Source of the DNA: Betaproteobacteria bacterium | GTDB taxonomy: Bacteria; Pseudomonadota; Gammaproteobacteria; Burkholderiales; Burkholderiaceae_C | Direction: 5' to 3' | Assembly: GCA_009923345.1 (NCBI GenBank) | Contig: RFTR01000036.1 | Coordinates: 1-13,039 of the forward strand | Length of the DNA: 13,039 nucleotides | Shown here: positions 1-6,952 of the stretch, one piece after another | How the letters are laid out: every line of letters starts with the position of its first letter | Position numbering within the stretch: the first letter of the stretch is position 1 | Notes under the pieces: generated by a model | The model's input: the letters and a program-made list of their open reading frames with translations, nothing else | What the model was told of the DNA's origin: nothing | Databases searched by the model: none | Made by a program: the position numbers and the translations under genes

Positions 1-49
1 TTCACATCCATCTTTTTTAGGTCTGTTCTGAATCGGTAATTTGCAAAAC

Positions 50-1600
50 ATGCTCTCACACTCAAAGAACTCTTCTGGTCAGTTCATTCTTGCCCTCGAT
101 CAGGGAACCAGCTCCAGCAGAGCGATGGTCTTTAACCATCGCGGTGAGGTGGTAGCCCAAGCACAGAAGGCATTGACACAGCATTTCCCCCAACCAGGTT
201 GGGTCGAACACGATGCGCTGGAAATTTGGCAAAGCCAACTCAGTGTGGCACAAGCCGTCATTGATCAAATGGGATCAACTGATTCAATCATCACGCTGGG
301 CATTACCAATCAAAGAGAAACTACCCTAATATGGAACCGTAAAACGGGCCAGCCAATCCATCGTGCTTTAGTCTGGCAAGACAGACGTACAGCGCCAGAA
401 TGCCAACGTCTGCGATCAGCGGGCTATGCAGAGATGATTCAGGCCAAGACTGGGTTGGTTTTAGATGCTTATTTCAGCGCCAGTAAGGTTGCTTGGCTTC
501 TTGATAACGTGGCAGGGGCACGTGAAATGGCAGAAGCTGGTGAATTGGCTTTTGGCACCATAGATAGTTGGTTGCTTTGGAATCTCACACGGGGTGAGCA
601 ACACTCAAGTCATCTCCTCTCTGTGCATGCCACCGATGTTTCAAACGCTTCGCGCACCATGCTTTGGAATATTCATAATGGTCAATGGGATGATGAGTTG
701 CTCCAACTTTTTCGTATCCCACCGTCTCTTTTGCCTGAAGTTCGTCCAAGTAGTGGAGAGTTCGGGCCTGCACGCCAATTAGGTGGCATACCCATCATGG
801 GTATTGCAGGTGACCAACAAGCCGCTGCATTCGGTCAAGCTTGCTGGCAGCCTGGCATGGTGAAAAACACTTACGGAACGGGTTGCTTTTTGCTTTGTAA
901 TACGGGGCCGCAACCCGTGTCGTCGCAGCACAATTTACTGAGTAGCACGGCTTGGAAGTTGAGCTCAGCTTCCCAAAATCCAATGCAATATTGCCTTGAA
1001 GGCAGTGTTTTTATGGCCGGGGCGATTATTCAATGGCTGCGCGATGAGTTGGGCATTATTTCGCAAGCAAACGATGTGGAAACTTTGGCGGGTAGTGTTT
1101 CAGATAACGGTGGAGTCATGCTTGTTCCAGCCTATACAGGGTTGGGGGCACCTTATTGGGATGCCTCTGCTCGAGGAACCTTGCTTGGTTTGACGCGGGG
1201 CAGTAACAAAGGTCACATTGCCCGTGCAGCGCTGGAGGGCATTGCTCATCAAGTCTGTGATGTTTTATACGCTATGTCGGCAGACTTATCAGCTCAATCT
1301 GATACTGATATTTTGGAATTGCGTGTAGATGGAGGCGCAAGTCAAAACAATCTGCTGCTTCAAACGCAAGCCAATTTGCTGCAGATCCCTGTAGTTCGTC
1401 CACAAATCACTGAGACAACAGCCTTGGGCGCGGCTTACCTGGCAGGCCTTGCTGCGGGCTTTTGGCAAAGTCAGAACGAACTGACGCAATTTTGGAAAGT
1501 AGATCGTCGCTTCGAACCAGAGACAGGCAGTGAGTCATGGCGCCGCCGAGAGCGAGAACGCTGGGCCATTGCTGTAGAAAAATCACGAGGCTGGGGGTAA
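50..1600 (+). CDS. glpK: Glycerol kinase
   Basis: This enzyme phosphorylates glycerol with ATP to give sn-glycerol-3-phosphate, the first cytosolic step of glycerol use. The protein is a FGGY-family kinase of normal length (516 residues from this start; E. coli GlpK is about 502). Near the N-terminus it has the ATPase-fold phosphate motif ALDQGTSSSRAMVF. It then shows GITNQRETTLIW and ALVWQDRRT (glycerol-binding region), GIAGDQQAA around the catalytic Asp, NTYGTGCF, and the C-terminal LRVDGGASQNN signature. The ATG at 50 is preferred; an in-frame TTG at 41 adds three residues, and neither has a clear Shine-Dalgarno within the few bases available. The stop codon directly abuts the glpD start, so the two are almost certainly co-transcribed and translationally coupled. 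Any upstream glpF or regulator would lie outside the window. The gene is less G/C-rich than the copper core further right, and I take it as host chromosome. Confidence 0.96.
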   Translation: MLSHSKNSSGQFILALDQGTSSSRAMVFNHRGEVVAQAQKALTQHFPQPGWVEHDALEIWQSQLSVAQAVIDQMGSTDSIITLGITNQRETTLIWNRKTGQPIHRALVWQDRRTAPECQRLRSAGYAEMIQAKTGLVLDAYFSASKVAWLLDNVAGAREMAEAGELAFGTIDSWLLWNLTRGEQHSSHLLSVHATDVSNASRTMLWNIHNGQWDDELLQLFRIPPSLLPEVRPSSGEFGPARQLGGIPIMGIAGDQQAAAFGQACWQPGMVKNTYGTGCFLLCNTGPQPVSSQHNLLSSTAWKLSSASQNPMQYCLEGSVFMAGAIIQWLRDELGIISQANDVETLAGSVSDNGGVMLVPAYTGLGAPYWDASARGTLLGLTRGSNKGHIARAALEGIAHQVCDVLYAMSADLSAQSDTDILELRVDGGASQNNLLLQTQANLLQIPVVRPQITETTALGAAYLAGLAAGFWQSQNELTQFWKVDRRFEPETGSESWRRRERERWAIAVEKSRGWG

Positions 1601-3022
1601 ATGCAAAAGTCAAACAACGGCCAAGCTGCAAAAAGCGCCCAAGGTTTGAGCCGTGACCGAACTTGGCAAACGATTCAAGATCAACCCACGTGGGATGTTT
1701 GTGTTGTCGGCGGAGGCGCAACAGGTTTAGGTACAGCACTGGACGCAGCCGCACGAGGTTACAGCGTTGTATTGGCAGAAGCTGAAGACTTTGCCAGTGG
1801 AGCGAGCTCTCGATCTTCAAAAATGTTGCATGGCGGTGTGCGCTATCTGCAGCAACTTGATTTTTCACTCGTCAAGGAAGCTCTACATGAGCGGGCAACT
1901 GTGCTGGCTAATGCACCGCACGTAGCCAGTGTATTGCCCTTTGTTATACCTTGTGAATCGCTAGCACATGCAGCTTTTTACAGTAGCGGTCTCAAACTAT
2001 ACGACCTACTTGCTGGTCGGCACAATGTGGGTCGTTCTCATTACATCTCATCCGATGAGATTAGCTTACAAGCAAGCGCCCTTAAAACAAGGGCACATGG
2101 CATCCAGTACTTTGATGGGCTTTTTGACGATGCCCGTTTGGCGCAATCAATTGCTAGTAGCGCTAGGCAGCGGGGTGCAGTTTTGATGAATTACTGTCGT
2201 GCTGAGATGAATGGTCAAGCCGATGACGGTTCTGATTTGGTCAGTCTCACCCGAAAGGACAACTCTGCACAACACACCTTACGCGCCCGATGCACTATTT
2301 TTGCGACGGGCGCATGGAGTGGGGAGCGAGTTGCTGTGGCGCGAGGGAGTCACATTGTTTTGAGAGATATTGGCCTTTCTAGTGGCGTCTTGCTGCCTAA
2401 AACCCCAGATGGCCGTGTGCTCTATATGCTGCCATGGCTTGGCCACACCTTGATTGGAACGACTGACATCAGCGTCAGCTGCCCAGATTACAGCGACACA
2501 GCACCACAAGATGACATTGATTGGTTGCTGCGAACTTCCAGCCAAGCCTTGAAAAAACCGCTCGATGCAGCGCAAATCACAGCAAGTTTTGTTGGGTACC
2601 GTCCGTTGGTTCGAATGCCAGGGGCAGGAAAAAAATCTTCTCAATTTTCACGAGCTCATCTTGTTGAACGAGTAGCAGATCGCACGTTGCGTGTGGTCGG
2701 GGGCAAATGGACCACTTATCGTCGTATGGCACAAGATGCCTTGGATGCAGCAATCGTTCATGGAATTTTGCCGAAAAGTAAACCATGTAGCACTGATCAA
2801 ATTGCTCTCAGTCCCAACCCCTTGCTTGACAATGCATGGCTTACGCAAGGGCAATGGAGCGACGAACAAATACAAAAAATCGTTAAAAGCGCAATGCAAG
2901 ATGAATCCGCCTGTAGCGTTGACGACATCCTCTATCGCCGCTTACGCACAGGATTTACAGACCAAGCACTAGCATTAAATTTGCAGCCCAAGCTCGAGCA
3001 TTGGATAAAGAAATTTGCTTAG
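1601..3022 (+). CDS. glpD: Glycerol-3-phosphate dehydrogenase (aerobic, FAD)
   Basis: This membrane-associated flavoenzyme oxidises sn-glycerol-3-phosphate to dihydroxyacetone phosphate and passes electrons to quinone. The N-terminus carries the FAD-binding Rossmann motif (VVGGGATGLG, residues 36-45), followed by the family block GASSRSSKMLHGGVRYL (68-84). The second nucleotide-binding half ends with the typical VVGGKWTTYRRMAQD, and a short C-terminal domain contains DDILYRRLRTGF. At 473 residues it is a little shorter than E. coli GlpD (about 501), with the difference in the C-terminal domain. The ATG directly follows the glpK TAA, and the G-run at the end of glpK (gaggctggggg) can serve as ribosome binding site, so translation is coupled. 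With glpK it forms a two-gene catabolic unit. It faces the terminator at 3153-3181. Confidence 0.96.
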   Translation: MQKSNNGQAAKSAQGLSRDRTWQTIQDQPTWDVCVVGGGATGLGTALDAAARGYSVVLAEAEDFASGASSRSSKMLHGGVRYLQQLDFSLVKEALHERATVLANAPHVASVLPFVIPCESLAHAAFYSSGLKLYDLLAGRHNVGRSHYISSDEISLQASALKTRAHGIQYFDGLFDDARLAQSIASSARQRGAVLMNYCRAEMNGQADDGSDLVSLTRKDNSAQHTLRARCTIFATGAWSGERVAVARGSHIVLRDIGLSSGVLLPKTPDGRVLYMLPWLGHTLIGTTDISVSCPDYSDTAPQDDIDWLLRTSSQALKKPLDAAQITASFVGYRPLVRMPGAGKKSSQFSRAHLVERVADRTLRVVGGKWTTYRRMAQDALDAAIVHGILPKSKPCSTDQIALSPNPLLDNAWLTQGQWSDEQIQKIVKSAMQDESACSVDDILYRRLRTGFTDQALALNLQPKLEHWIKKFA

Positions 3023-3152
3023 ACATATGTCTTGCCAGTAAGGTTGGATAGCTTGACTAAAAATCGCAATTGACGTGCAATACATGTGCAATAACAACGA
3101 GTCAAAAGTCACTCCCTGGCTCGTTGGAAGACAGAAAACTGTCCAGAAAAGA

Positions 3153-3181
3153 AAAAAGCACTGAATTAATCAGTGCTTTTT
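3153..3181. terminator. Bidirectional intrinsic terminator
   Basis: A perfect 12-bp inverted repeat, AAAAAGCACTGA and TCAGTGCTTTTT, is separated by the loop ATTAA. It has a T-run on either strand. It can stop glpKD transcription from the left and, in the original arrangement, tRNA-Asn transcription from the right on the minus strand, since it begins 4 bases beyond the tRNA CCA end. Confidence 0.88.
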
Positions 3182-3185
3182 AGAG

Positions 3186-3230
3186 TGGCTCCTCGACCTG
3201 GGCTCGAACCAGGGACCTACGGATTAACAG
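3186..3230 (-). other. 3' part of tRNA-Asn, putative island attachment site (att)
   Basis: Read on the minus strand, this 45-base stretch is the 3' portion of a tRNA. It has an anticodon loop CTGTTAA (anticodon GTT, Asn), the 3' anticodon stem TCCGT, variable region AGGTC, T-stem CCTGG/CCAGG with loop TTCGAGC, acceptor strand TCGAGGA, discriminator G and CCA. The 5' half is missing. The five bases that should pair with TCCGT read GCTTT instead of ACGGA, and no D-arm or 5' acceptor strand follows. The break is exactly at the first loop base (tRNA position 32). A 3' tRNA fragment starting at the anticodon loop is the classic footprint of tyrosine-recombinase integration, where the element carries a copy of the tRNA end. 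The intact gene should then be at the other island end, beyond the right window edge next to the integrase. Confidence 0.85.
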
Positions 3231-3288
3231 AAAGCCAGGCTCGTCAAAAACCTATATAAATCAACGACTTATAGTTGTTTTTGATAAC

Positions 3289-3309
3289 CGTGTAATATTT
3301 CGTGTAATA
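3289..3309 (+). repeat. 9-bp direct repeat CGTGTAATA, two copies
   Basis: CGTGTAATA occurs at 3289-3297 and again at 3301-3309, so the period is 12 bases. It lies 59 bases inside the tRNA-Asn fragment. Its position and spacing resemble arm-type binding sites of tyrosine recombinases, but there is no direct evidence for that role. Confidence 0.55.
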
Positions 3310-3315
3310 ACCCCA

Positions 3316-3336
3316 AAAGTTACATAATGTAACTTT
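3316..3336. repeat. Perfect 21-bp palindrome
   Basis: The arm AAAGTTACAT, a single central A, and the arm ATGTAACTTT form a perfect inverted repeat with a one-base centre. That is too tight for an RNA hairpin loop and better suited to a dimeric DNA-binding protein. It could be an operator or an excisionase/integrase site. No promoter hexamers could be assigned with confidence. Confidence 0.6.
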
Positions 3337-3383
3337 CCAGCCAAAACACGCAAATTTGCACTCAGCGCTGTCATTTTGCACGT

Positions 3384-3450
3384 GAAAGTTAGACGCTAGG
3401 CTTGGGGCTCGCGCTTATTTTTTGAAAAGTTAGAAGTTTGGCTTGAGGCT
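3384..3450 (+). repeat. Imperfect ~26-bp direct repeat, period 41
   Basis: The segments 3384-3409 and 3425-3450 align with several mismatches. Both start with AAAGTTAGA (the second after an extra A) and both contain GGCTTG(A/G)GGCT. The function is unknown. It may be a decayed duplication or part of the island-end recombination region. Confidence 0.45.
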
Positions 3451-3480
3451 TGAAATTGTTTCTGTAATATCAAGACGCAC

Positions 3481-3504
3481 ATGGCATCTAAAATTGAATG
3501 CCAT
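3481..3504. repeat. 7-bp inverted repeat downstream of DUF411 gene
   Basis: ATGGCAT and ATGCCAT flank a 10-base loop, just beyond the stop of the minus-strand DUF411 gene. It could form a transcript-end hairpin for the minus-strand cluster. No U-run follows in that direction, so a terminator role is weak. Confidence 0.3.
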
Positions 3505-3512
3505 ACAGTTGT

Positions 3513-4001
3513 TTAATTTTTGGTTTTACTCGTGGGTGCAGAGTTGACGAGAGCATCGTATTTCTGAAATATCGATGACTCTCCATTTAGATTTACTAGA
3601 AGTACGGAGTAGGGCTCTTTACGGCCTTTGTAGGAAGGACCATCCATTCCAGGCGAACCTACCACCATCCCTGGCACAGTCAGTCCGATGGCCTTGGGTT
3701 GTTCATGCAGCAATCTGCGAATTTCGCGCACTGGCACATGCCCTTCAATGACATAACCACCTACACGCGCAGTGTGGCACGAACCCAGTTTGGCAGGCAT
3801 ACCAAGCTTAGCCCGCATTGCTTCATTGCCGCTTTCAAATACCCGGACAGAGAATCCTGATTTTTCTAGGATGGTCACCCAATCTTTGCAGCAGCCGCAG
3901 TTTGGGTCTTTCCAAACCTCGACCAAGTTGGTCTGCAGCTGGGTTGCTGAAGCTGCAAAGGGAAGCGTGAACGCACCAACAAGCCAAAACCGACGATTCA
4001 T
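3513..4001 (-). CDS. DUF411 metal-binding protein (CopG-like), copy 1
   Basis: This is a periplasmic copper-binding protein of the DUF411 family, which includes the copper-resistance protein CopG, a thioredoxin-like fold holding a cysteine-bridged copper cluster. A signal peptide occupies about residues 1-20 (hydrophobic LVGAFTLPFAASA). The family metal motif VWKDPNCGCCKDW follows, with the CxCC cysteines at 35, 37 and 38. Then come SCHTA (Cys75, His76), VIEGHVP (His88) and the C-terminal VPGM and GSPGMDGP blocks. Its 162 residues are normal for the family. It is the last gene of the minus-strand cluster, 27 bases after the preceding remnant, and has no strong ribosome binding site of its own. 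A second, clearly diverged copy lies at 11515-11997. Binding to copper is known for the family; a redox or chaperone role here is inferred. Confidence 0.9.
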   Translation of the reverse strand: MNRRFWLVGAFTLPFAASATQLQTNLVEVWKDPNCGCCKDWVTILEKSGFSVRVFESGNEAMRAKLGMPAKLGSCHTARVGGYVIEGHVPVREIRRLLHEQPKAIGLTVPGMVVGSPGMDGPSYKGRKEPYSVLLVNLNGESSIFQKYDALVNSAPTSKTKN

Positions 4002-4028
4002 GATGGGTTTTAAATAAGCGGCTTTGGC

Positions 4029-4273
4029 TTAAACGCCTAGCAGCTTCTTGGCGTCCGCCAGTGCTTTCATCGACTCGGTGTGTTTGCCTTCCTTATGCAA
4101 CTTTTCACCCTCTTCGCGCAAGGCTTTGACTTTGGACATTTCTGCTGCAGGCAATTTCGCAGTTGGCATTTTTGCGTCGATAGTACGCATCTCACCAGGG
4201 CCGCGACCAGCAGGCTCAAGCCGGCGGGCGACTTCCAAAAGGACGGGGGGCCGTCAGGCTGGGATTGGTTCAT
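4029..4273 (-). pseudogene. Chimeric remnant: DUF2933-like N-terminus joined out of frame to another small protein
   Basis: Two reading frames overlap here. The upstream one starts at the ATG at 4273 behind a strong AGGAGG (spacing about 6). It reads MNQSQPDGPPSFWKSPAGL and then SLLVAAL, which resembles the start of DUF2933 small membrane proteins found in metal-resistance clusters. It then loses sense and stops at 4067. The second frame runs from within it to 4029. From about 4190 it reads like a genuine charged C-terminal tail (DAKMPTAKLPAAEMSKVKAL, then EEGEKLHKEGKH and ALADAKKLLGV). The simplest reading is a deletion that fused the front of one gene to the back of another, out of frame. 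A single frameshift in a real fusion gene, or a genuine 53-residue ORF starting at the ATG at 4190, are alternatives. Family naming of either half is from memory. Confidence 0.55.
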
Positions 4274-4296
4274 GAAAGCCTCCTGTCAGTGACAAG

Positions 4297-4332
4297 TTAC
4301 TAGCCGAGTTAATTGCCGAGTTACTTGCCGGG
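4297..4332 (-). repeat. Three imperfect 12-bp tandem repeats over a stop codon
   Basis: TTACTAGCCGAG, TTAATTGCCGAG and TTACTTGCCGGG stand head to tail. On the minus strand each ends in an in-frame TAA, so the last coding unit and stop of the Met-rich gene have been copied twice just beyond its end. This suggests replication slippage. The repeats also form much of the short spacer before the next start. Confidence 0.7.
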
Positions 4333-4848
4333 CCTGGCCGCCTCGCGGTCCACCATCATCTGCATCATCTGCTCCATCATGGCCATGCGGCGCTCCATCT
4401 GCATGTGCATGTTCATCATCCCGCTCATGCCCGCCATGCCGGACGCTCCACCTGCACTGGCCGCTGGCGTTTGGCCCGTGCCAGCCTGGGCTGTTGGCGG
4501 CATCATGCCCATGCCCCCCGGCGCCGAGCCGCCGGGGCCACCGCCCATCCGGCCCATCATGGCCATGCCGGACTGCATCAACTTCATGTGCTCGTCCATC
4601 AGTTTGGCCCGCTCGGCCGGGCTCTTGGCGGCCTGCATCTTCTGGTGCATGTCCTGCATGGCCTTCATCTGCTGGTTGATGGCCTCGGGACTGGGTGCTG
4701 CGCTAGGCGTGGAGGAATTTGCTGCAGCAGTGCTGCCGGCTGGGTGATGTGCCGAATGATCCTCTTCGGCCTTGGGTGTTTGCGCGAAGGCAATTCCAGA
4801 GATGACAGCTGTGGCCACTGTGGTGGCAGCAAGAATTCGTGTTCGCAT
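4321..4848 (-). CDS. Exported methionine-rich protein, probable copper binder
   Basis: I do not recognise a named family. The 175-residue protein begins with a clear signal peptide (about residues 1-22, ending AFA before QTPKAEED). After it come a short His patch (DHSAHHPAG), an Ala/Ser/Pro linker, a likely helical segment (INQQMKAMQDMHQKMQAAKS), and a Gly/Met stretch. The end is extremely Met-rich (MSGMMNMHMQMERRMAMMEQ and on). About thirty methionines in a periplasmic protein inside a copper island suggest a Cu(I) sponge or chaperone. The ATG at 4848 is chosen because AAGGAG lies about 9 bases upstream and the signal peptide starts there; an in-frame start at 4878 would put ten charged or polar residues in front. 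A 10-bp-stem hairpin sits immediately upstream. Low complexity makes homology calls unreliable. Confidence 0.8.
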   Translation of the reverse strand: MRTRILAATTVATAVISGIAFAQTPKAEEDHSAHHPAGSTAAANSSTPSAAPSPEAINQQMKAMQDMHQKMQAAKSPAERAKLMDEHMKLMQSGMAMMGRMGGGPGGSAPGGMGMMPPTAQAGTGQTPAASAGGASGMAGMSGMMNMHMQMERRMAMMEQMMQMMVDREAARPGK

Positions 4849-4869
4849 GATGAGTTTCTCCTTGAGTTT

Positions 4870-4900
4870 CAACTGCACTATCCGTGCCTCAGTGCAGTTG
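4870..4900. promoter_or_regulatory. Strong hairpin just upstream of the Met-rich gene RBS
   Basis: CAACTGCACT and AGTGCAGTTG form a perfect 10-bp stem with an 11-base loop. It lies 7 or so bases before the AAGGAG of the minus-strand Met-rich gene. No U-run follows on that strand, so it is not an ordinary terminator. It may be a 5'-UTR structure, an mRNA-stabilising element or a protein-binding site. Confidence 0.5.
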
Positions 4901-4931
4901 CTCTTTGATCTGCGTCAAGCTTCTGTGCTCT

Positions 4932-4955
4932 CTTGCTTGAAAAGCCAGAAGCAAG
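4932..4955. repeat. 7-bp inverted repeat between csp3 and the Met-rich gene
   Basis: CTTGCTT and AAGCAAG are separated by 10 bases in the 198-base spacer after the copper-storage gene. It could form a transcript hairpin after csp3, but lacks a U-tract. The rest of the spacer shows no clear promoter. Confidence 0.35.
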
Positions 4956-5046
4956 CTCTTGCGCCGGACGAAGGCTCCCCAACAGACATGTGCTGCAAGA
5001 GTGTCGTTTTTATCTCTGGGGCCGATGGCTCAATGTCCTGCAGCGA

Positions 5047-5382
5047 TCAAGCCATCTCGGCCATCTTCCGGCATTCATCGGCACATCGCATGCAGGCTTG
5101 TGCGCAGTCTTGACAGTGCTGCATCTGATGTTTGGCACATTCGTCGCCGCACATTTGGCATACCTGAGCACAGGCAGAACAGACTTGCTTCGACGTTTCG
5201 CTGGCTCGTCCCATCACAGAAGCGGCAAGTGCGCAGATTTCCGCGCAATCAATATCCAGTGCGATGCACTTGGCCATTGCCTTTACCTCTTGCTCCTGAA
5301 GGCAAGACGCTGCGCAGTGATTACATGCCTGCGCACACTCGTAGCAAGTGGTGACGCACGACGAAAATTGCTGATGGGGCAT
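5047..5382 (-). CDS. csp3: Csp-type four-helix-bundle copper storage protein
   Basis: This family stores Cu(I) on cysteines lining the inside of a four-helix bundle. The 111-residue protein has 19 cysteines, mostly as CxxxC and CxxC repeats on predicted helices. Examples are TTCYECAQACNHCAASC (helix 1), KCIALDIDCAEICALA, VCSACAQVCQMCGDEC and HCQDCAQACMRCADEC. No signal peptide is present, which fits the cytosolic Csp3 type rather than exported Csp1. The ATG at 5382 is chosen because AAGGAG lies 6 bases upstream and homology starts at MPHQQFSSC; the open frame extends 28 codons further up without family resemblance. It lies downstream of copS in the same direction across a 166-base gap, so it may share copRS transcription or have its own promoter. 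Binding stoichiometry cannot be judged from sequence. Confidence 0.9.
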   Translation of the reverse strand: MPHQQFSSCVTTCYECAQACNHCAASCLQEQEVKAMAKCIALDIDCAEICALAASVMGRASETSKQVCSACAQVCQMCGDECAKHQMQHCQDCAQACMRCADECRKMAEMA

Positions 5383-5548
5383 TGAAATCTCCTTCGGTTG
5401 TGAAGCTGCACGGTCCAACTGGGAACGCATCAGGTGCCAGCCCACACGCTCAGGCGGGCTTATCACTCAACCAAGTTAAATCGCGGCAGTTTTTAAGACT
5501 GTAGGAGTCGGCCTTAAGCCCGGGCCGGTAAGGTGTGGATTGAGTAGT

Positions 5549-6952
5549 TCAGGCGGTTGCTTCAGCCTTCGACCGTCGCTCTGGAAAAACAAGCCGGAAT
5601 CGTGTCCACTCCCGGTCTGACGTAGCCGAGACCGCACCGCCATGGGCCTCGACGATGGCTTTGGTAATCGACAGCCCCAAGCCTGCCCCGTCAGAAGCTG
5701 GGTGCCTGCGTGCTGAGTCTGCGCGATAGAAGCGCTCGAAGACTCTCTGCTGGACATCCAATGGAATCTCCTTGCCCGTGTTTTTGACAGTGACTTCAAT
5801 TCCACGCGACGAACTTTCGATTCTGACGCCCACGACACCGCCGACTGGTGCATGCCTGAGCGCATTGGATAGGAGGTTGCTCAAGGCACGTCTGAACATC
5901 AAACGATCGCCATAGATTCGCCCATCACCTTCCACGCTCATCAAGATGCGTTTTTCGTCCGCAACGGCTTCATAAAATTCAACGAGTTCGCGAGCTCCTT
6001 GTGCTGCCGAGAAGGACTCCTTATGGGGCAGGTCTACCCCCCGCTCTGTCTTGGCGAGGAATAGCATGTCTGATACCACCCGAGCCAAACGCTGCAATTC
6101 CTCTGCGTTGGACGCCAGCGTATCTTGGTATGTCTTAAGGTCGCGTTGGGTGGACAGCGTCACCTGTGTTTGGGTGAGGAGATTGCTGATGGGTGTGCGA
6201 AGTTCATGTGCCAAATCCGCCGCAAAATCAGCAAGCTGTTTGAAGTCGTTCTGCAGGCGACCCAACATCTCATTGAGTTCCCTTGCCAAATCTGCCATTT
6301 CAATCGGGACGGCATCCTCGGGCATGCGCTCTTGCAACTGTTGGCCTGTCACTGCAGCGGCGCGACGTTTCATTGCGCGCAGCGGAGACATGCCTTGATG
6401 AGCCGCGAACCAAGCTAAGAATCCGCTTAGAAGAATGGCCAGCACAGCATAGATTGCAATGCTGCGCCGGAGCTCTCTCATGAATTCTTGGTGGTGCTGC
6501 GTATCGACGGCGATTGATACTTGGAGCGGCCCGGCCGCCCCCTGAACCATGCCAGCAGTAAAGCTCATCTCATGGAACTCGCGCCCTCCATTCCTCCAAG
6601 ACTGAAGCTCGCGACCGTCGTCAGTCGTGATGAATGATGCTTGCGTAGTGGGGCCGCTGTAGCCGTTGGTCTGGTACAGCTTTTCACCCTGCGGTCCTTT
6701 GACCAGAGCGTAAAGGCTGTGGTGATGGCTCAATGCTTCGTTCAGGCGACTGCGAGCTTCTTCATGGGATCGAGAACTGGCCAGAATGCCCTCGATCAGG
6801 TGCTTTTTATCATCCAAGGCGGCGCTATCGAGGTCGACGAAGTGCCTATCAGCCTCTACCATGAAAAGAAGCGCCAAGCCCAGGATGACCGAACTGGCCA
6901 GCGCTATAAAAAAGATGGTGAGGCGGGATGTCAGTGACAGCCTGCGAAACAT
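5549..6952 (-). CDS. copS: Heavy-metal sensor histidine kinase (CopS/CusS-like)
   Basis: This inner-membrane kinase senses periplasmic metal and phosphorylates the adjacent response regulator. Its 467 residues match the CusS/CopS/SilS family. Membrane segment 1 is at about 11-32 and a periplasmic sensor domain at about 33-163, with several His residues (HHH at 76-78, THH near 152). Membrane segment 2 is at about 164-186, followed by a HAMP linker. The dimerisation/phosphorylation helix carries DLAHELRTPISN (His249), the N-box is RRALSNLLSNALRHA (354-368), and the ATP lid includes FERFYRADS and DGAGLGLS (421-428). The ATG directly abuts the TAG of copR with no spacer, a sign of tight translational coupling. 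Copper rather than silver, zinc or cobalt is inferred from the surrounding copper genes. Confidence 0.93.
   Translation of the reverse strand: MFRRLSLTSRLTIFFIALASSVILGLALLFMVEADRHFVDLDSAALDDKKHLIEGILASSRSHEEARSRLNEALSHHHSLYALVKGPQGEKLYQTNGYSGPTTQASFITTDDGRELQSWRNGGREFHEMSFTAGMVQGAAGPLQVSIAVDTQHHQEFMRELRRSIAIYAVLAILLSGFLAWFAAHQGMSPLRAMKRRAAAVTGQQLQERMPEDAVPIEMADLARELNEMLGRLQNDFKQLADFAADLAHELRTPISNLLTQTQVTLSTQRDLKTYQDTLASNAEELQRLARVVSDMLFLAKTERGVDLPHKESFSAAQGARELVEFYEAVADEKRILMSVEGDGRIYGDRLMFRRALSNLLSNALRHAPVGGVVGVRIESSSRGIEVTVKNTGKEIPLDVQQRVFERFYRADSARRHPASDGAGLGLSITKAIVEAHGGAVSATSDREWTRFRLVFPERRSKAEATA

Larger units (their letters stand above)
3231..3512. other. Gene-free island end, A/T-rich with short repeats
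   Basis: I see no gene here. The stretch starts where tRNA similarity stops and ends at the stop of the DUF411 gene. It holds a 9-bp direct repeat (3289-3297 and 3301-3309), a 21-bp palindrome (3316-3336), a longer imperfect direct repeat (3384-3409 and 3425-3450) and a 7-bp inverted repeat near the 3' end of the DUF411 gene. Repeats this close to an att site could be arm-type recombinase or excisionase sites, but that is inference. Confidence 0.55.

Noticed and set aside
1407..1868. Minus-strand ORF across the glpK/glpD junction
   Set aside because: It lies wholly opposite two clearly coding genes and shows no domain or RBS support.
3186..3263. Complete tRNA-Asn gene
   Set aside because: Only the part from the anticodon loop to CCA is present. 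The 5' anticodon stem, D-arm and acceptor strand are missing from the adjoining sequence.
4067..4273. Programmed ribosomal frameshift joining the two frames
   Set aside because: No slippery heptamer or following structure was evident, and the two halves resemble different proteins. A deletion or plain frameshift is simpler.
4313..4908. Long open frames on the + strand opposite the Met-rich gene
   Set aside because: They are antisense shadows of a G/C- and Met-codon-rich gene (CAT/ATG symmetry), with no family resemblance and a worse start context.
5470..5548. Intrinsic terminator after copS
   Set aside because: A short GGCC/GGCC stem exists, but there is no U-run in the copS direction, so it does not meet the standard pattern.
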